From Dromiciops gliroides (taxonomy: Eukaryota > Chordata > Mammalia > Microbiotheria > Microbiotheriidae), in assembly GCF_019393635.1 (NCBI RefSeq), contig NC_057861.1, forward strand, positions 458,856,330 through 458,920,329: DNA of 64,000 nucleotides. The letters run 5' to 3'. The translations under genes and the position numbers were made by a program. Below are positions 1 through 12,700 of this stretch, piece by piece. A model generated the notes under the pieces. It made no database searches, was not told the DNA's origin, and saw only the letters and a list, made by a program, of their open reading frames with translations. Numbering within the stretch: position 1 is the first letter of the stretch; each line of letters begins with the position of its first letter.

Positions 1-577
1 CAACGCCGCTGGCAAGCGGCCCACCGCCACCTCAGAGAGTCCTCCCCACAGCCGGCTCACGCTTCTCCTAGGGGCACAAGAGGGACGACCCCGGGTCCTC
101 CCTTTAGTTCCCTCCTACTGCAGAAGGGCTGTCCCCCTAAAAGTCCCTAACCCATCCCCTCCAAGAAGAACCCGATTCATTTTTTCCTACATCTACCTTA
201 CTCCGGCCGCCTTCTGCCAAAGGGTCAAGGCGCGTGCGCATTTCCTCAGGGCAGGACCACGTGACCCAACCCAGCCGCAGAAAGACCAACTACGTGCAAA
301 GGGATTGAGAGGGAGGGAGCGAACAAGATCCTAGCCAAGTCACGTCACGGGTCTGTGCGTCCCTTGAGCCTCTTGGGAGTTGTAGTTCTACCCCTCCCCC
401 TGTGCATCGTGAAGTGGCTCATTCAAAGGAAGAGGGCTCGAAGTAGCGGTCCTGTTCCTAGGGAACAGGAAAAAGCAGTGCGCAGGGGCAGTCAAAACCT
501 GTCCCCGCCCCGGGCTGCACTTCCGGCTGTGTCCTGGGACTGAGAAGGGAGGCTGAGCCTACGGCCCAGCTGGGGCG
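1..577. promoter_or_regulatory. CpG-rich (probably bidirectional) ARSK promoter and 5' UTR
   Basis: CpG-rich, repeat-free sequence directly upstream of ARSK. Visible motif-like sites: NRF1-like GCGCGTGCGC at 230-239; palindromic E-box CACGTGAC at 258-265 (CLEAR/TFEB-like); CRE-like TGACGTGA (minus strand) at 340-347; a ZNF143/THAP11-type ACTACAACTCCCA (minus strand) within 372-389; GC box CCCCGCCCC at 503-511; ETS site ACTTCCGG at 519-526. No TATA box is evident. These are housekeeping-type elements. In mammals SKIC3 (TTC37) is transcribed divergently from just upstream of ARSK, so part of this block may be its 5' non-coding exon on the minus strand; no SKIC3 coding sequence is visible. Confidence 0.7.
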
Positions 578-763
578 ATGCAATGGTGGCCACTAGGTGT
601 GATCCTGTTGGCGGTCACTTCCGTGGGTCCGGCTCCGGCCGCCCCGGCCTCATGGGCAGGTAGACTGAAGGAAAGATCGGGCCCAGGGAGGCCCCCTACC
701 CAGAGGGTAACAACCCAGGAGACCTCGGTACCGAATGTGGTGCTGGTGGTGAGCGATTCTTTC
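578..763 (+). CDS. ARSK: ARSK exon 1 (coding part): signal peptide and first metal ligand
   Basis: Encodes residues 1-62: a hydrophobic leader ([16 protein letters not shown]...), a basic/proline-rich linker absent from the shorter human N-terminus, then [11 protein letters not shown] with metal-binding Asp60. The donor is TTC|GTAAGT, phase 0. A second ATG at 583 is out of frame. Confidence 0.93.
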
Positions 764-3700
764 GTAAGTACCAGGCCGGGGAAAGAGGGCGCGCCTCCTC
801 CCTCCCCCGCACACCTGCTGGCGGAAGGGCGCCCCCCTGCGAGTGGGCGGGCGAGGGAAGCAGTTGTGCACCAGGAACGCCGTGTCGCTGCCCAGACCCT
901 CTCAGCTTCTCTAACCGGACTGATTGAAAACACTTACAGCCTCGATTAACCCCCACCCCCACTCGTGAACTCACTCTACTGCAAATTAGGAAATGTGCAC
1001 GCCGTGGAAGGAAACTGTAGGACCTCTTTAAACTGCATCCGCTCTCTGGAGGATGCTTTCAGGGTCCTGAGTGACATTTTGCGCCCTCACGCCTGCAGGG
1101 CGATTAATATTGCAGAGGAATGAAATTGAAAAATGAATTTCCCTTTCACTTTAACTGCTAATGCTGGTGGTCTGTTTGGAAAATGATAACCAGGAACAAG
1201 CTCTTATGGTCCCCCCCCCGCCCCCCCCACTCCATGCCCTTAGTACCTTTCTCTCCTCGGCTTAGATAGCTCTTGGCCCCTTTTTCATTGGAAGGGCTTA
1301 TGTTGGAGTAAATCAACCTGAGTTTGACTCCTGGTTCTGCCCCTTACTTTCAATATGACCTTCTTTGGGCAAGTTGTTTTGTCTCTATATTTCTCATCAG
1401 CAAAATGGGGCTTAAAAGGATGTTCATTTCTAAATCTGCGATCTCATAATGGAAATCAAGTCAACAAGCATTTATTAAGCATATACTATTTGTCAGACGC
1501 TGTGCTAAGTATGGGAATACAAAATAGGCAAAAAACTAGTCCCTGCTGTTGAGCTCATAGTATAATGGGAGAGACAACATGTAAATAGCTAAGTACAAAC
1601 AATATATACAGGATATTGGAGCTAATCACAGGAAGAGCCAGAAAAGTTTCTTGCAAAAAAATGAGATTTTAGCTGGAACACGAAAGAACTCAGAGAGGAT
1701 AGGAATTAGAGTGAGCACTGAAGAGAATTCCAGGCAATGAAAATACCCAGTATCAGGAGTCGGAGTATCTTCTGTAAGAAAGATAAGAGGACAGTGTCAC
1801 TAGATTTGAGAGTATATAGAGGGGAGTCAAATATAAAAAGACTGGAAAGGTAGGTGGGGCCTGGTTATAAAAAACTTTAAAAGCCAAACCAACCAATAAT
1901 TTTATTTTTTAATCTTAGAATAGGGAACCATTGGAATTTATTAACTAGGGGAATGACTGGGTCAGACCTGTTCTTTAGGAAGACATCTTAATTTTAATAA
2001 TTGAGTGGAAGATGGGATAGAATGGGAAGACTTGAGGCCATCTTCACTATCTTCACACAACCAGAAGGCTATTGCAATAATCAAGACATGAAGTGCTTAG
2101 ACCAGGATAGTGATACTGTCCAAAGACTGATGAAATAAATGAGTAATAAAGAATGTTAATTCCCTGTTTTTTAGTTTGATGCATTATACCTGGTGAGTAC
2201 ATAAATATTTAAGGATTACTCCAAAGATCTTTTTAAAATAACTTCAAGATTTAAAACAAATATTAGGTATAAAAAGATGCTATGTATAACTCTTTTAAGC
2301 CTTTCCCAATCTCTCAGCCAAAAAAAAAATTCTGCCATGAAATCATCTTTATCTTTCCCCCTAAACCCATACTTCCTCCTAACTTCCCTTTTTTTATTTC
2401 AGGGCACTATCATTCTTCTAGTCACCTATATTCAAAAGCAATCAATCATCTTTAGCTCTTCATTCTCTCCATCACATTGTATATAATTAGTCACTCTCAA
2501 TATCACTTGCTTCTGTTGCATTCTCTACGTCTACCACAACCATCCTAGTTCAGGCCTTCATCATGAAGTAACCTAATTTATAGGTCTTCCTTCCTCCTCT
2601 CCAATCCTTCACACAACTGCCAAGTCAAAATAAATTTTTTTCATTCAGTTTTATTTTCAATATAGAATTCTCTCCTTCTATGTTCCTTCTCTCTTACCAA
2701 TTGAAAAGACAAGAAAAAAATCCATTATAAATATGTATATTCATGTAAAATAATTCCCACACTAGCTATGTTCAAAAACAGAAGAAGAAAATATGCTTCA
2801 GTCTTCACTCTAAAAATATGCTTCACTCTATAATCTGATCCCACCAATTTCCTATCTGGAATGGATAGCATGCTTCATCATGAGTCCTTAGCAGTTGTGG
2901 TTGGTCATTGTATTGAATTAGGCGTGTAACTTAAAAAACTAGAAAACCACAAATTAAAAACTTCCAATGAAACACCAAAATGGGAGTCCTAAAAATCAAA
3001 GGAGAGCTGAGCAAAATTGAAAGTAAAAATATGACTAAACTCATAATAAGACTAAGCACTGTTTCTTAAAAAAGCAAACAATAAAATAGATAATCAGCTA
3101 GTTAGATTTTTTTTTTGGGGTGAGGCAATTGGGGTTAAGTGACTTGCCCAGGGTCACACAGCTAGTGAGTGTTAAGAGTCTGAGTCCGGATTTGAACTCA
3201 GGTCCTCCTGAATCCAGGGCTGGTGCTCTATCCACTACGCCACCTAGCTGCCCCTTATTTAGATTTTTTAAAAGAAAGAATAAAACCAAATTGCCAGTAT
3301 CAAAAATGAAAAAGATGAATTCACAGCAAAGGAAGAAGCAAACAAACAAACAAAAAGAATCTGATGAGAAAATGCTACTATGGTGACAGGGAAGTTCACA
3401 CAAGCACAGAAGATAATGAATTTCAAAAATCTATAATCTATAATATTTTATATTAAAGAAAAATGCAGTTTGGACACAAGATCAACAAGAATTCCTAAGA
3501 GAGTTAAAGAAGTAACAAAAAATTTTAAAAACTAAATGAGAACAGAAGGGAAAGAATGGGAAAAGAGGTAAGAGCTAGGGAAGAAAGATGAATATATATA
3601 TGTATTATCATAAATATATAAAAAAGAACGAGTAAAAAAGATACAAAACTTTACTGAAGAAAATAACTCCTTGAAAATTAGAAATAGCCAAGTGGAAGCT

Positions 3701-6700
3701 AATGACTCCATGAGACATCAAGAAATAATAAAGTCAAAATTCTGGGGGGGAAAAACAGAAGGATTTTTTTAAATTTTAAAAATTAAACTCAGGGACAGAA
3801 AGAGATGCCAGGAAATGTCCTCTCCTGGTGGTCCAGAATCAGTCTTCTCTCCTTTCCTGGGTTCTGGAATGGTCCAGCTATGTGTGCTTCTAACCAAACC
3901 TCTTTCCCCAGTGTCTATAGACCTCTCTGTCCATCTCCCTAAGCCACCCAGGATTGGAAGAATAACTTACTGTGACTTCTCCTTGGCTTTTCCAATCAGA
4001 ATTCAGATCCTCCAGATCTTTGTTGAGGGGTGAAGCTGACTTTAATGCTTCCTCTCACTCTGCAATCTTGACTCGACTCCCTGCTATTCATTCCTAAAAG
4101 CAAAGTGCTAACCATGACAGTTGGCTTCTCAAGAAGCCTCAGTGCCTCACCATCTTCAGGATAAAATACAACTTCCTTTTTTTTTTTTTTTGGACAACTA
4201 AAGTTCTTCACAGTATGGCTGAATCTACCTCTCCAGACTTATTACTCCCATTCCCACAAAACACTGTAACCAAACTGGCTGTTCCCCATACATAACATCC
4301 TGTTGCAGCTTTGCACAAGTTCTCTTCATTCCCTCCTCCTTTCTGCCTCTTGTAACTCAAGTGCCACCTTCTTCAAGGACCTTTCCTTTGTAAGGAAATA
4401 ATGGGATTTGCTATGGTGTTTTTTTGGTTGGTTTTTTTGTTGTTGTTGTTTTTGGTCGGGGTCACACAGCTAGTAAGGGTTAAGTGTCTGAGGCCAGATT
4501 TGTACTCAGGTCCTCCTGAATCCAGGGCCGGTGCTCTATCCACTGCATCACCTAGCTGCCCCAATAATGGGATTTGCTAAACGCCCAAAGGTCCCAGTTG
4601 AGTTGGACTGATTAGATTGACTGAGAGTGATTGACTTAGCTGATTAACCCACTTAAAGTTAATTCAATTAAAGCCACACCTGTCTGACTCCCAAGAGGGA
4701 GTATTCTCAGAAGCTGTGGACTACAACATCAACACAAAACCACCCTCAAGTCCAGTGAATCAATGGATTTGGGTGATGCTAACCAATCAGCTTGAAGCAG
4801 TGTGTAAGCACTGCCTCTTCCAGGGGACTCAGGAAGTGCTTCTTCCTCTCTCTCAGTTTATTGCTTGGACAACCTGGTGGTGGAGGAACACTTGGGAGAA
4901 GAAGGAGGCCAGGCTGAATTCTTCCAGGGTAAACAGACTTCCCTATCTTTATGAACTCCATATGTTCTCTCTTTACTTTTTAATAAATGTAGAATATCCA
5001 AAGACTGGTGCTAAAGCTTCTAATTTATGAGTAAACCCTAGCTAGCTTTCCCTACACTTGGGACAGAATTAGGCTTCCACATATTTAGTTTTATTCATCA
5101 CACCTTGAAGGGCTGTTCCTCTCCCCCAACCCCCCATTGTTCATCTCTCCCTTTTCCTTGTATATATCCTTTACTTACCTCTCTATAAACATGTATTCCC
5201 TCACATACACAGTAGAGGAAAATGTAAGTTTATTTGTGACAAGGACTGTCTCATTTTTTAAAGTATATCCCCAATGCCTATCTCAATGCCTGGCACAAAG
5301 TAAGTGCTTAATAAATGCTTGTTGATTGAACTCTAGTATTGCCCACTTTTTAGAAAGCTACTGCTTAGACAGATTTTCAATTATAAGTTATAAAATTAGA
5401 AACTCTGAATGGACATGTGCATAAGCCTTACGATCAATACATATGCTTTAGAATTAAGTGTGTGTTGATTTCTTCTGAGTTATCTCTTCTCTTCACTGAA
5501 CATCCCATCTGGCAGCAGTCTTAATTTAGCCTATAGCTTCCAATGGTATGCCAGTTTGCTATACTATTGAAAATTCTTTTTCTTTTCATGCCAATTATGG
5601 AATGGCCTTTTTCCCTAGCCTAGCAATATTCCATTTTCTATTTCTATTTGGAATTGGTAAAAACTAACCTGATATCAATATTTCAAAGGTGAAACTTCTA
5701 CTACTGTAGCTATCATATCTCCTCTGTACTAATTCTTTTGCATTCAGACTCAAATGTAATAAAATACTTTCTCTCGAGATTATTCTCTTGGTTTTACAAT
5801 ACAAGAGAGGAAGCATTTTTCTCTTATTATTAAAATGCAACTATCATTGGTTAATATCTAGTGTGCATAAAGAGAGTTGGAGGTTATTTGTCTAACTTCA
5901 CCAGCCTCGCTGGAAGGGATATTCCCTCCCCTAAAATCCCCACATGCCTACTGTTTATGCTACTCATTTGGCATTTAGCATGTATGACTGTGAAGTAATG
6001 AGGACAAGTTCTATGAATCAAGTGGAAAATTGATCTATACTTACCTCTCATATTTACTGATTGAGATTTATTTTTTGGTCTGGATCTGTGATTTCATTTG
6101 TACAAGAAATTCCCAGTAAGGAAACTCCTATCAGTAGTGCCAATCAGCAACTAATCGGCAATTTATTTTCTTAGAAAGTTTCCTGGGACACTGAGAGATT
6201 AAGTAATTTACACAAGGATTAAGTATTTTACAGTTTGAAGCAGGTCTTCTTACCTCAGGCATTTGTTGTCTCCTAACTCAGGCTGACTCTTATCTCACAC
6301 TTGGGAGTTGTACTAGAATGGACTTTAGAAAGTATAATCATGAATCTAGAGCTGGAAAGAATTGCAGAGACCATCTAGTTCAACTGACCTAATCTTATTT
6401 TGCAAATGAGAGAACTGAGGCCCAGAGAGGTTAATTAAGTTGCCACAGTTCACATAGGTGTGTAAGTAGCACAGTCAGGATTTGAATCCACATCTCCTAA
6501 CTCCAAATCCAATGTTCTTGCCACCATGTCATGGCTGCTTTATGTAAGTTCCTTAAGAGTAGAAACCATGTTTCATATTTCATTATATCTTCCACAGCAT
6601 GTGTAATGGGCACTCAGTATATTGATTAACTATTCATTTAACTGTTCAGAAGATTTTTCTGTTAGAGGCAGCTAGGTGACATAGTAGATAGGGTATTAGA

Positions 6701-9700
6701 CTTGGATATAGGAGGACCTGAGTTCAAGTCATACCTCACACTTTTAGCTGTAAGACCCTGGGCCAGTTATTTAACCTCTTTTAACCTTGGTTTCCCTATC
6801 TGTAAAATGGGAATAATAAAAATTCCTACCTCACAGGGTGGTTATAAGGATCAAATGAGATCATGTGAAGTACCTTACAACCCTTAAAAGCATTATGTAG
6901 GGGGCAGCTAGGTGGCACAGTGGATAGAGCACCAGCCCTGGATTCAGAAGGACCTGAGTTCAAATCTGGCCTCAGACCCTTGACACTTACTAGCTGTGTG
7001 ACCCTGGGCAGGTCACTTAACCCCAATTGCCTCACCCCTCACCCCCAAAAAAGAACCATTATGTAAGTGCTAGCTACTATCATTATTGTTATCATTATTC
7101 TAGTACTTAATTTTGGAGAGAGATATTTTGTAGAATTCACTTTTCCAATTAACTGCAGCTTCCTCTTTCCTCATCTAAATTTAATTTTAAACCAATTTTG
7201 ATGGATAAGATATATTATACACTTTTCTGCTACTGATCAATATACAAGCATTTATTAAATGTCTACTGTATTCAAGATACTGTTTGAGGTGCTGGGGTAC
7301 AAGACAAAAGTGAAGCAATATATTAAATAGTGCTATGTTGAACAGTGTTCTAAACATAATTTAAGACAAAAAGAGGATTTATGTTTGACCCTGGAGGTAA
7401 TAGGGAACCACTAGAGTTTATTGAATGGGGGGGAGGAGGGGCGTGACATAGATAAATCTTTTTGTCATTCAAAGCTGTTCATAACCTAGTCTCTCCTACC
7501 CCCCCCCACCCCACCCCCAGGTACTCTTTGATCTAGCAATACTGGTCTACTTGCTTTTTCACATAAAAGACACTTCATCTCCTGATTCCTGGCATTTTCT
7601 CCAGCTGACCCCAAGTCTTGAATCCTCTCCTTCCTCATCTCTGCTTTCTGTCTTTTCTGGCTTCCTTCATTTTCCAGCTAAAATCCCATCTTCTGCCATA
7701 AGCTTTTCCCAATCCTTAATTCTGGTGCTTTTCTTCTGTTGATTATTTACCATTTATCCTGTATTTAGCCTTACATAACTTGATTGTACATAGTTGTCTA
7801 CAGTTTCTCCATATACAATCTTCTCAGAGCCTTTCCCCGAAAAATCCTTCAGTACATGTCTACATAGTCCCGCAAAACAAATGTCCACATTAGCTATGTC
7901 CAAAAATGCATGCCTCTTTCTGAAGTTCATCACCTCACTGTCAAGAGATGAGTGGCATAGTTCATCATCATTCTTTCAGACTCATGGTTTATCATTGGGT
8001 CTATCATAGTTTTAAAGTCTTTCAAAGTTGTTTTACTCTATAATGTTATCATTAGATAGATTGTTCTCCCAGTTCTGCTTACTTCTCTCTGCATCCATTC
8101 ATAAAGGTCTTCCCAGCTTCCTCTGAAATTATCTATTTCATTGTTTCTTTTTGCACAGTAATATTCCTTACATTCATATACCACAATTTATTTAATCTTT
8201 CACCAGTACAAGAACACTTATTTAGATTTCAGCTTTTGGCTACCATGGAAGAATTGTTATCAATATTTTTGTGCATACGAGTAATTTTTCTGTAGGCAAC
8301 TTGGTGATGCCTTAGATAAAGCCTGAACCTGGAGACAGGAAGAACTGAGTTCAAATCTGACTTAGATACTTTAATCTCTAACTGCCTCAGTTTCCTCAGT
8401 TGTGAAATGGAGGTAATAATAGCACATACCTTGCAGGATTGGTTTGAGATAATGAGATAAAGTTTGTAAAATGCTTAGTATAATTCCTAGTACTTAGTAG
8501 GTATGATATAAATGTTTATTTTCTTCTCCCTCCCCTTTTTTCTTTGTTTTCTTTGATTTCTTTGGGGTAGAGACCTAGTAGTAAGTCAAAGTATGCACGG
8601 TTACTTTCCTAACTAAGTTCCAAATTGCTTTCAAAAACTGGACCAACTCACAGTTCCACCAGCAGTGCAATTCTATACTAGTTTTTCTCACAGTCTCTCC
8701 AGCATTTTTCATTTTCCTCTTTTGTCATCTTTGACAGTCTAAGAAGTATGAGGTCAAACCTTAAAGTTGCTCTAATTTGCATTTATCCAATTATTAGCGA
8801 TTCAGAAAATACTTTAATATGATTGTTAATAGCTTAGATTTCCTCCTTTGAAAACTGCCTGTTCGTATCCTTTGATCATTTATCGATTGGGAGTAAGGGA
8901 TTTGGCCACTATGTGGAAAATGAACTAGACAGCAGAAGCACTTGAGGCAAGGAGAGCAATTAGGAGACCATTGTAGTAATCCAGGCAAGATGCAATGAGA
9001 GCCTGGACCACAGTGGTGACAATGTGAGTGGAAAGAATGGGATGGATGTGAGAGGTGATTTAGCAACTATTTAGATATAATCAGTGAGTTGTGAAGAAAA
9101 AACCAAGGAAAAGCCTGAGAATTTAACCTGAGTGATTTGGGGGATGACCCTTGACAAGAATAAGGAAATAGGAAAGGGAGAGGCTGTGAGAAGAAAGATA
9201 AGGAGTTCTCTTTTGGACATAGGAAATTCTATAAACCTAGGGATTATCCACTTCAAAATGTCCAATTGGCAGTTGGTGATACAGGACTAAAACAGTGGAA
9301 TATATAATTCTGGAAGTCGTCCTTATAGAGATGATCTTTGAACCCATGGAAGCTGATGAGATCACAGGGAGAAGAGGACCTAGTTCAGAGCCTTGGGTGA
9401 TAAATATTTGGTATATTTGATTTATTCATGAATGAAGAGGCATAAATAAGCCCTTATTATGTACCAGACATTGGGCTTAGAGCTGAGAATATAAATGTAA
9501 AAGTGAAATAGTGCCTGCCCTCAAGTAGCTTACATTCTAATAAATTTACATTCTCATTCTCTTCTAATGAGGGTGTGGTGGCCAGGAAGGGACTTTTAGT
9601 CTGAGGAGTCATCCAGATGGTGAGTCAGTTGATAATGAACTAGCAAAGGAGTTGAACAATCTCATGAAAACCCAATGGTGCTTATTGATAAATTTATTCC

Positions 9701-12700
9701 ATTCATGTGCATTTAATCTTGATGCTATACATTTAATATCTGACCTCATAATGCCTCTGTGCTAAATTCATTACTATAGAATGAAATTCATTCTTCTGCC
9801 TTACAGGATTGTTTTTGAGTACTATAAAGATCATTTTAAAGCACTTTGCAAATTATAAATGTTAACATTATGATTACTGGAAAATATACTTCTTGGATAA
9901 TATGATTAACTACTGTTTCTTTGATTACAGGATGGAAGGCTCACATTTCATCCAGGAAATCAGAGAGTCGCATTACCTTTTATAAACTTCATGAAAAAAC
10001 ATGGTACTCTTTTTCTCAACGCATATACAAACTCTCCAATCTGTTGCCCATCACGTGCAGGTACAGATGTCTTTAATATATCTTTGTTTGTTTGTCTTTG
10101 GGGGGGGGGGGGGTTGGTGAGGCCATTGGGGTTAAGTGACTTGCCCAGGGTCACACAGCTAGTAAGTGTTAAGTGTCTGAGGCTAGATTTGAACTCAGGT
10201 CCTCCTGAATCCAGGGCTGGTGCTCTATCCACTGCGCCACCTAGCTGCCCCCTAATATATCTTTTAATTGAAATAAGTAATACAATATGAAACTTAAATT
10301 TGTCATTTAAATGTCAGAGAACATGGAATGATTAGCCTTCTGAATATAGAAAACTTTCTCTGAGTATCTGCTATTAAACTAATCATGATAATAAATACTT
10401 CCATATTCAGACTTCAGCAGTTGTCATTTCTCTTCATTTCTCAGATTAGCATGGTCATCTCAGTAGTTTGGCTTAGTTTAGGAAAATAGTTATACTGGCA
10501 AAATGCCACTGGCATTAAGTGATGTATAATTCAGGAACAGGATATTAAAGGATGAATTGATATGACTAAAAGTTTAAACCTTTATCTTTTCTTCAAAACG
10601 ACAGTTTTTCTTGGCTTCTGTGTGTAATTCCTTTGTGTTTTTAAGTTTGTACAGCACCTAGTCGTTTGGCTTGTATCTCTCTAAATTATTAAGATATTTA
10701 GTTATTCTCACGAATTCCCCAAGTTAAAGATACTCATTCGTTCATTTGAATGTGCTTCCAACAAAAATAGGAACCTAAAATTTACATTATGGAGTCTGTG
10801 GATCCAGAAATTGATTTAATTTCTTGTTTGATTCACACTTGTAATTTCATCATTATAGGAAACTCCCAGCTAGGAAATTCCTTTTATTATTTCAGATCAA
10901 CAGCTATCCTGCAATTTATAGACATAGACTGTGGCTTTGGGCACTAATACATATTATGACAGCATGTGTCAGAGATGGGACTTGAACCTAGGAATTTCTG
11001 ACCTCGAGAAAGACTCTCTGTCCGTTATTCTGTGTTGCCTCTCAAAGGTTGTATATTTTTATATTTTTTATTCTTTATTGAAGTAGGAAATGAGGATCTT
11101 TTGCTTTAGTCTTTCAGTGGTTGGGTGAACACATCAATAAACATTCTCCTTCAAAAAGTAAAGACTGCAATCCAGCTATACTTTGTGGTCCTGAGCAGCT
11201 CTAGTCTGCAGCTTCCCAGAAATCATTGCTAAAGGATCTTAGCATTACCTGGGTACTGGTGCAGCATCTTATTAACAAATTTTGTGTGCTTGTTTCGTCA
11301 GCACATATACTAAAATTGGAACGATATAGAGAAGATTAGCATGGCCCCTGCACAAGGATGACATGCAAATTGATGAAACAAATTTTGTAAAGATGAAGCA
11401 GTGTGCATATGGGTCAGTAATTATGAATATTCTCTCAGTCCTTTTTTTATTGCTCTTATAATAACGTCCACTTTTTTCCACCTTTTGATATATTTTCTTC
11501 AGGATATTTTGCAAATCTTCCCTTCAGTTTTCAAAATGTTTTTACCTATTGCACAGACCTCCTTGATACATTCTTCTAGTCTTGACACTTTTCCCAGTTT
11601 TTTCCTTTAACACCATTTGTGATTCCTCATGTAACACATTAGGGAGTATAAATGATGGGCAGTTTATGACCTATATGCCCTCATCACTCATCACCCATGC
11701 TCCTAATTACCGCATCTAATGCTTTTTTCTAGTTTCTCCCTCCTTAACCAGTGTAACATTTGAAACTTCCTGAATAGTTTCTCCTCCTAGGTTTTTGTAA
11801 CACTACTCCATTAGACTGTAAAGCAGGGACTGTCTCTTTTGTTTCCCTAAAACAATGCCTAACACTTAGTAGGCACTTAATAAATAGTTATTAACTGACT
11901 GCTCTCTCATTTCTCTGGCTACGCCTCTGTTTTTGTTTTTGCTAGTTTATTGTTTCTTTCATACCCACTAACTTTGCATATCCCTCAAAGCTCTGTTCTT
12001 GGCCTTTTACTTTCTATAATCTCATTAATTACCATAGATTTGGTTGTCATTGAATTAAATCAATGACATCGCATATCCAGTCATTTTTATTCTTCTAGTT
12101 TTTTATTAATTTTTATCTTTGCTCTAATAAGTCAGTGGTAGATAATTAGGATTGTGCATAGCCAACTGATTTGGAAATGACTCCTACGTTAGTATCTAAC
12201 TGTCTCTTAAATATAATATTATGTTAAAATATATCATATTTAATTTTTGTGGTATTTTTTGGTACCTGCTCAGGTTATCTTATTGTTGAAAAAGGTATTC
12301 ATGATAACAGGTATGAGGGTGTGAACCTTTGATCTCTTTCTTTCTTGCTTCTAAGTCATCTTTTCCAACATCTTCTTTTTAACCATCCTTCCCGTAGCTA
12401 CCTTTGAGGTCACAAAGTTTGAAAGTATATGTTAACTTAATTTGAAGGGCTTTATCTAGTTCTTCATAGAATTTCTCCACCCCATCCTCTGCCATATATA
12501 TTACATATAATTACTTTTATCTTTATGGGAGTCATCTTGCAAATATTTATCATGAGCAATATAAGATGTCCTGTGAAATACTTCTTTTTAAATTATTTTT
12601 ATTTATTTTGTTAAATGTTTCCCTATTAGATGGAAAAATTTTGTTTTTTACTTGATCTCCTTGGGATACAGGCCTACTAGTGGTATTGCAGGGTCAAAGG

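Noticed and set aside
355-543. 62-codon frame and antisense frames in the CpG island
   Set aside because: They fall in the promoter/5' UTR and first exon in other frames, with no family resemblance.
11286-11376. Functional U6 snRNA gene
   Set aside because: The 3' stem and T-run terminator are missing, direct repeats flank it, and no upstream TATA/PSE is visible.
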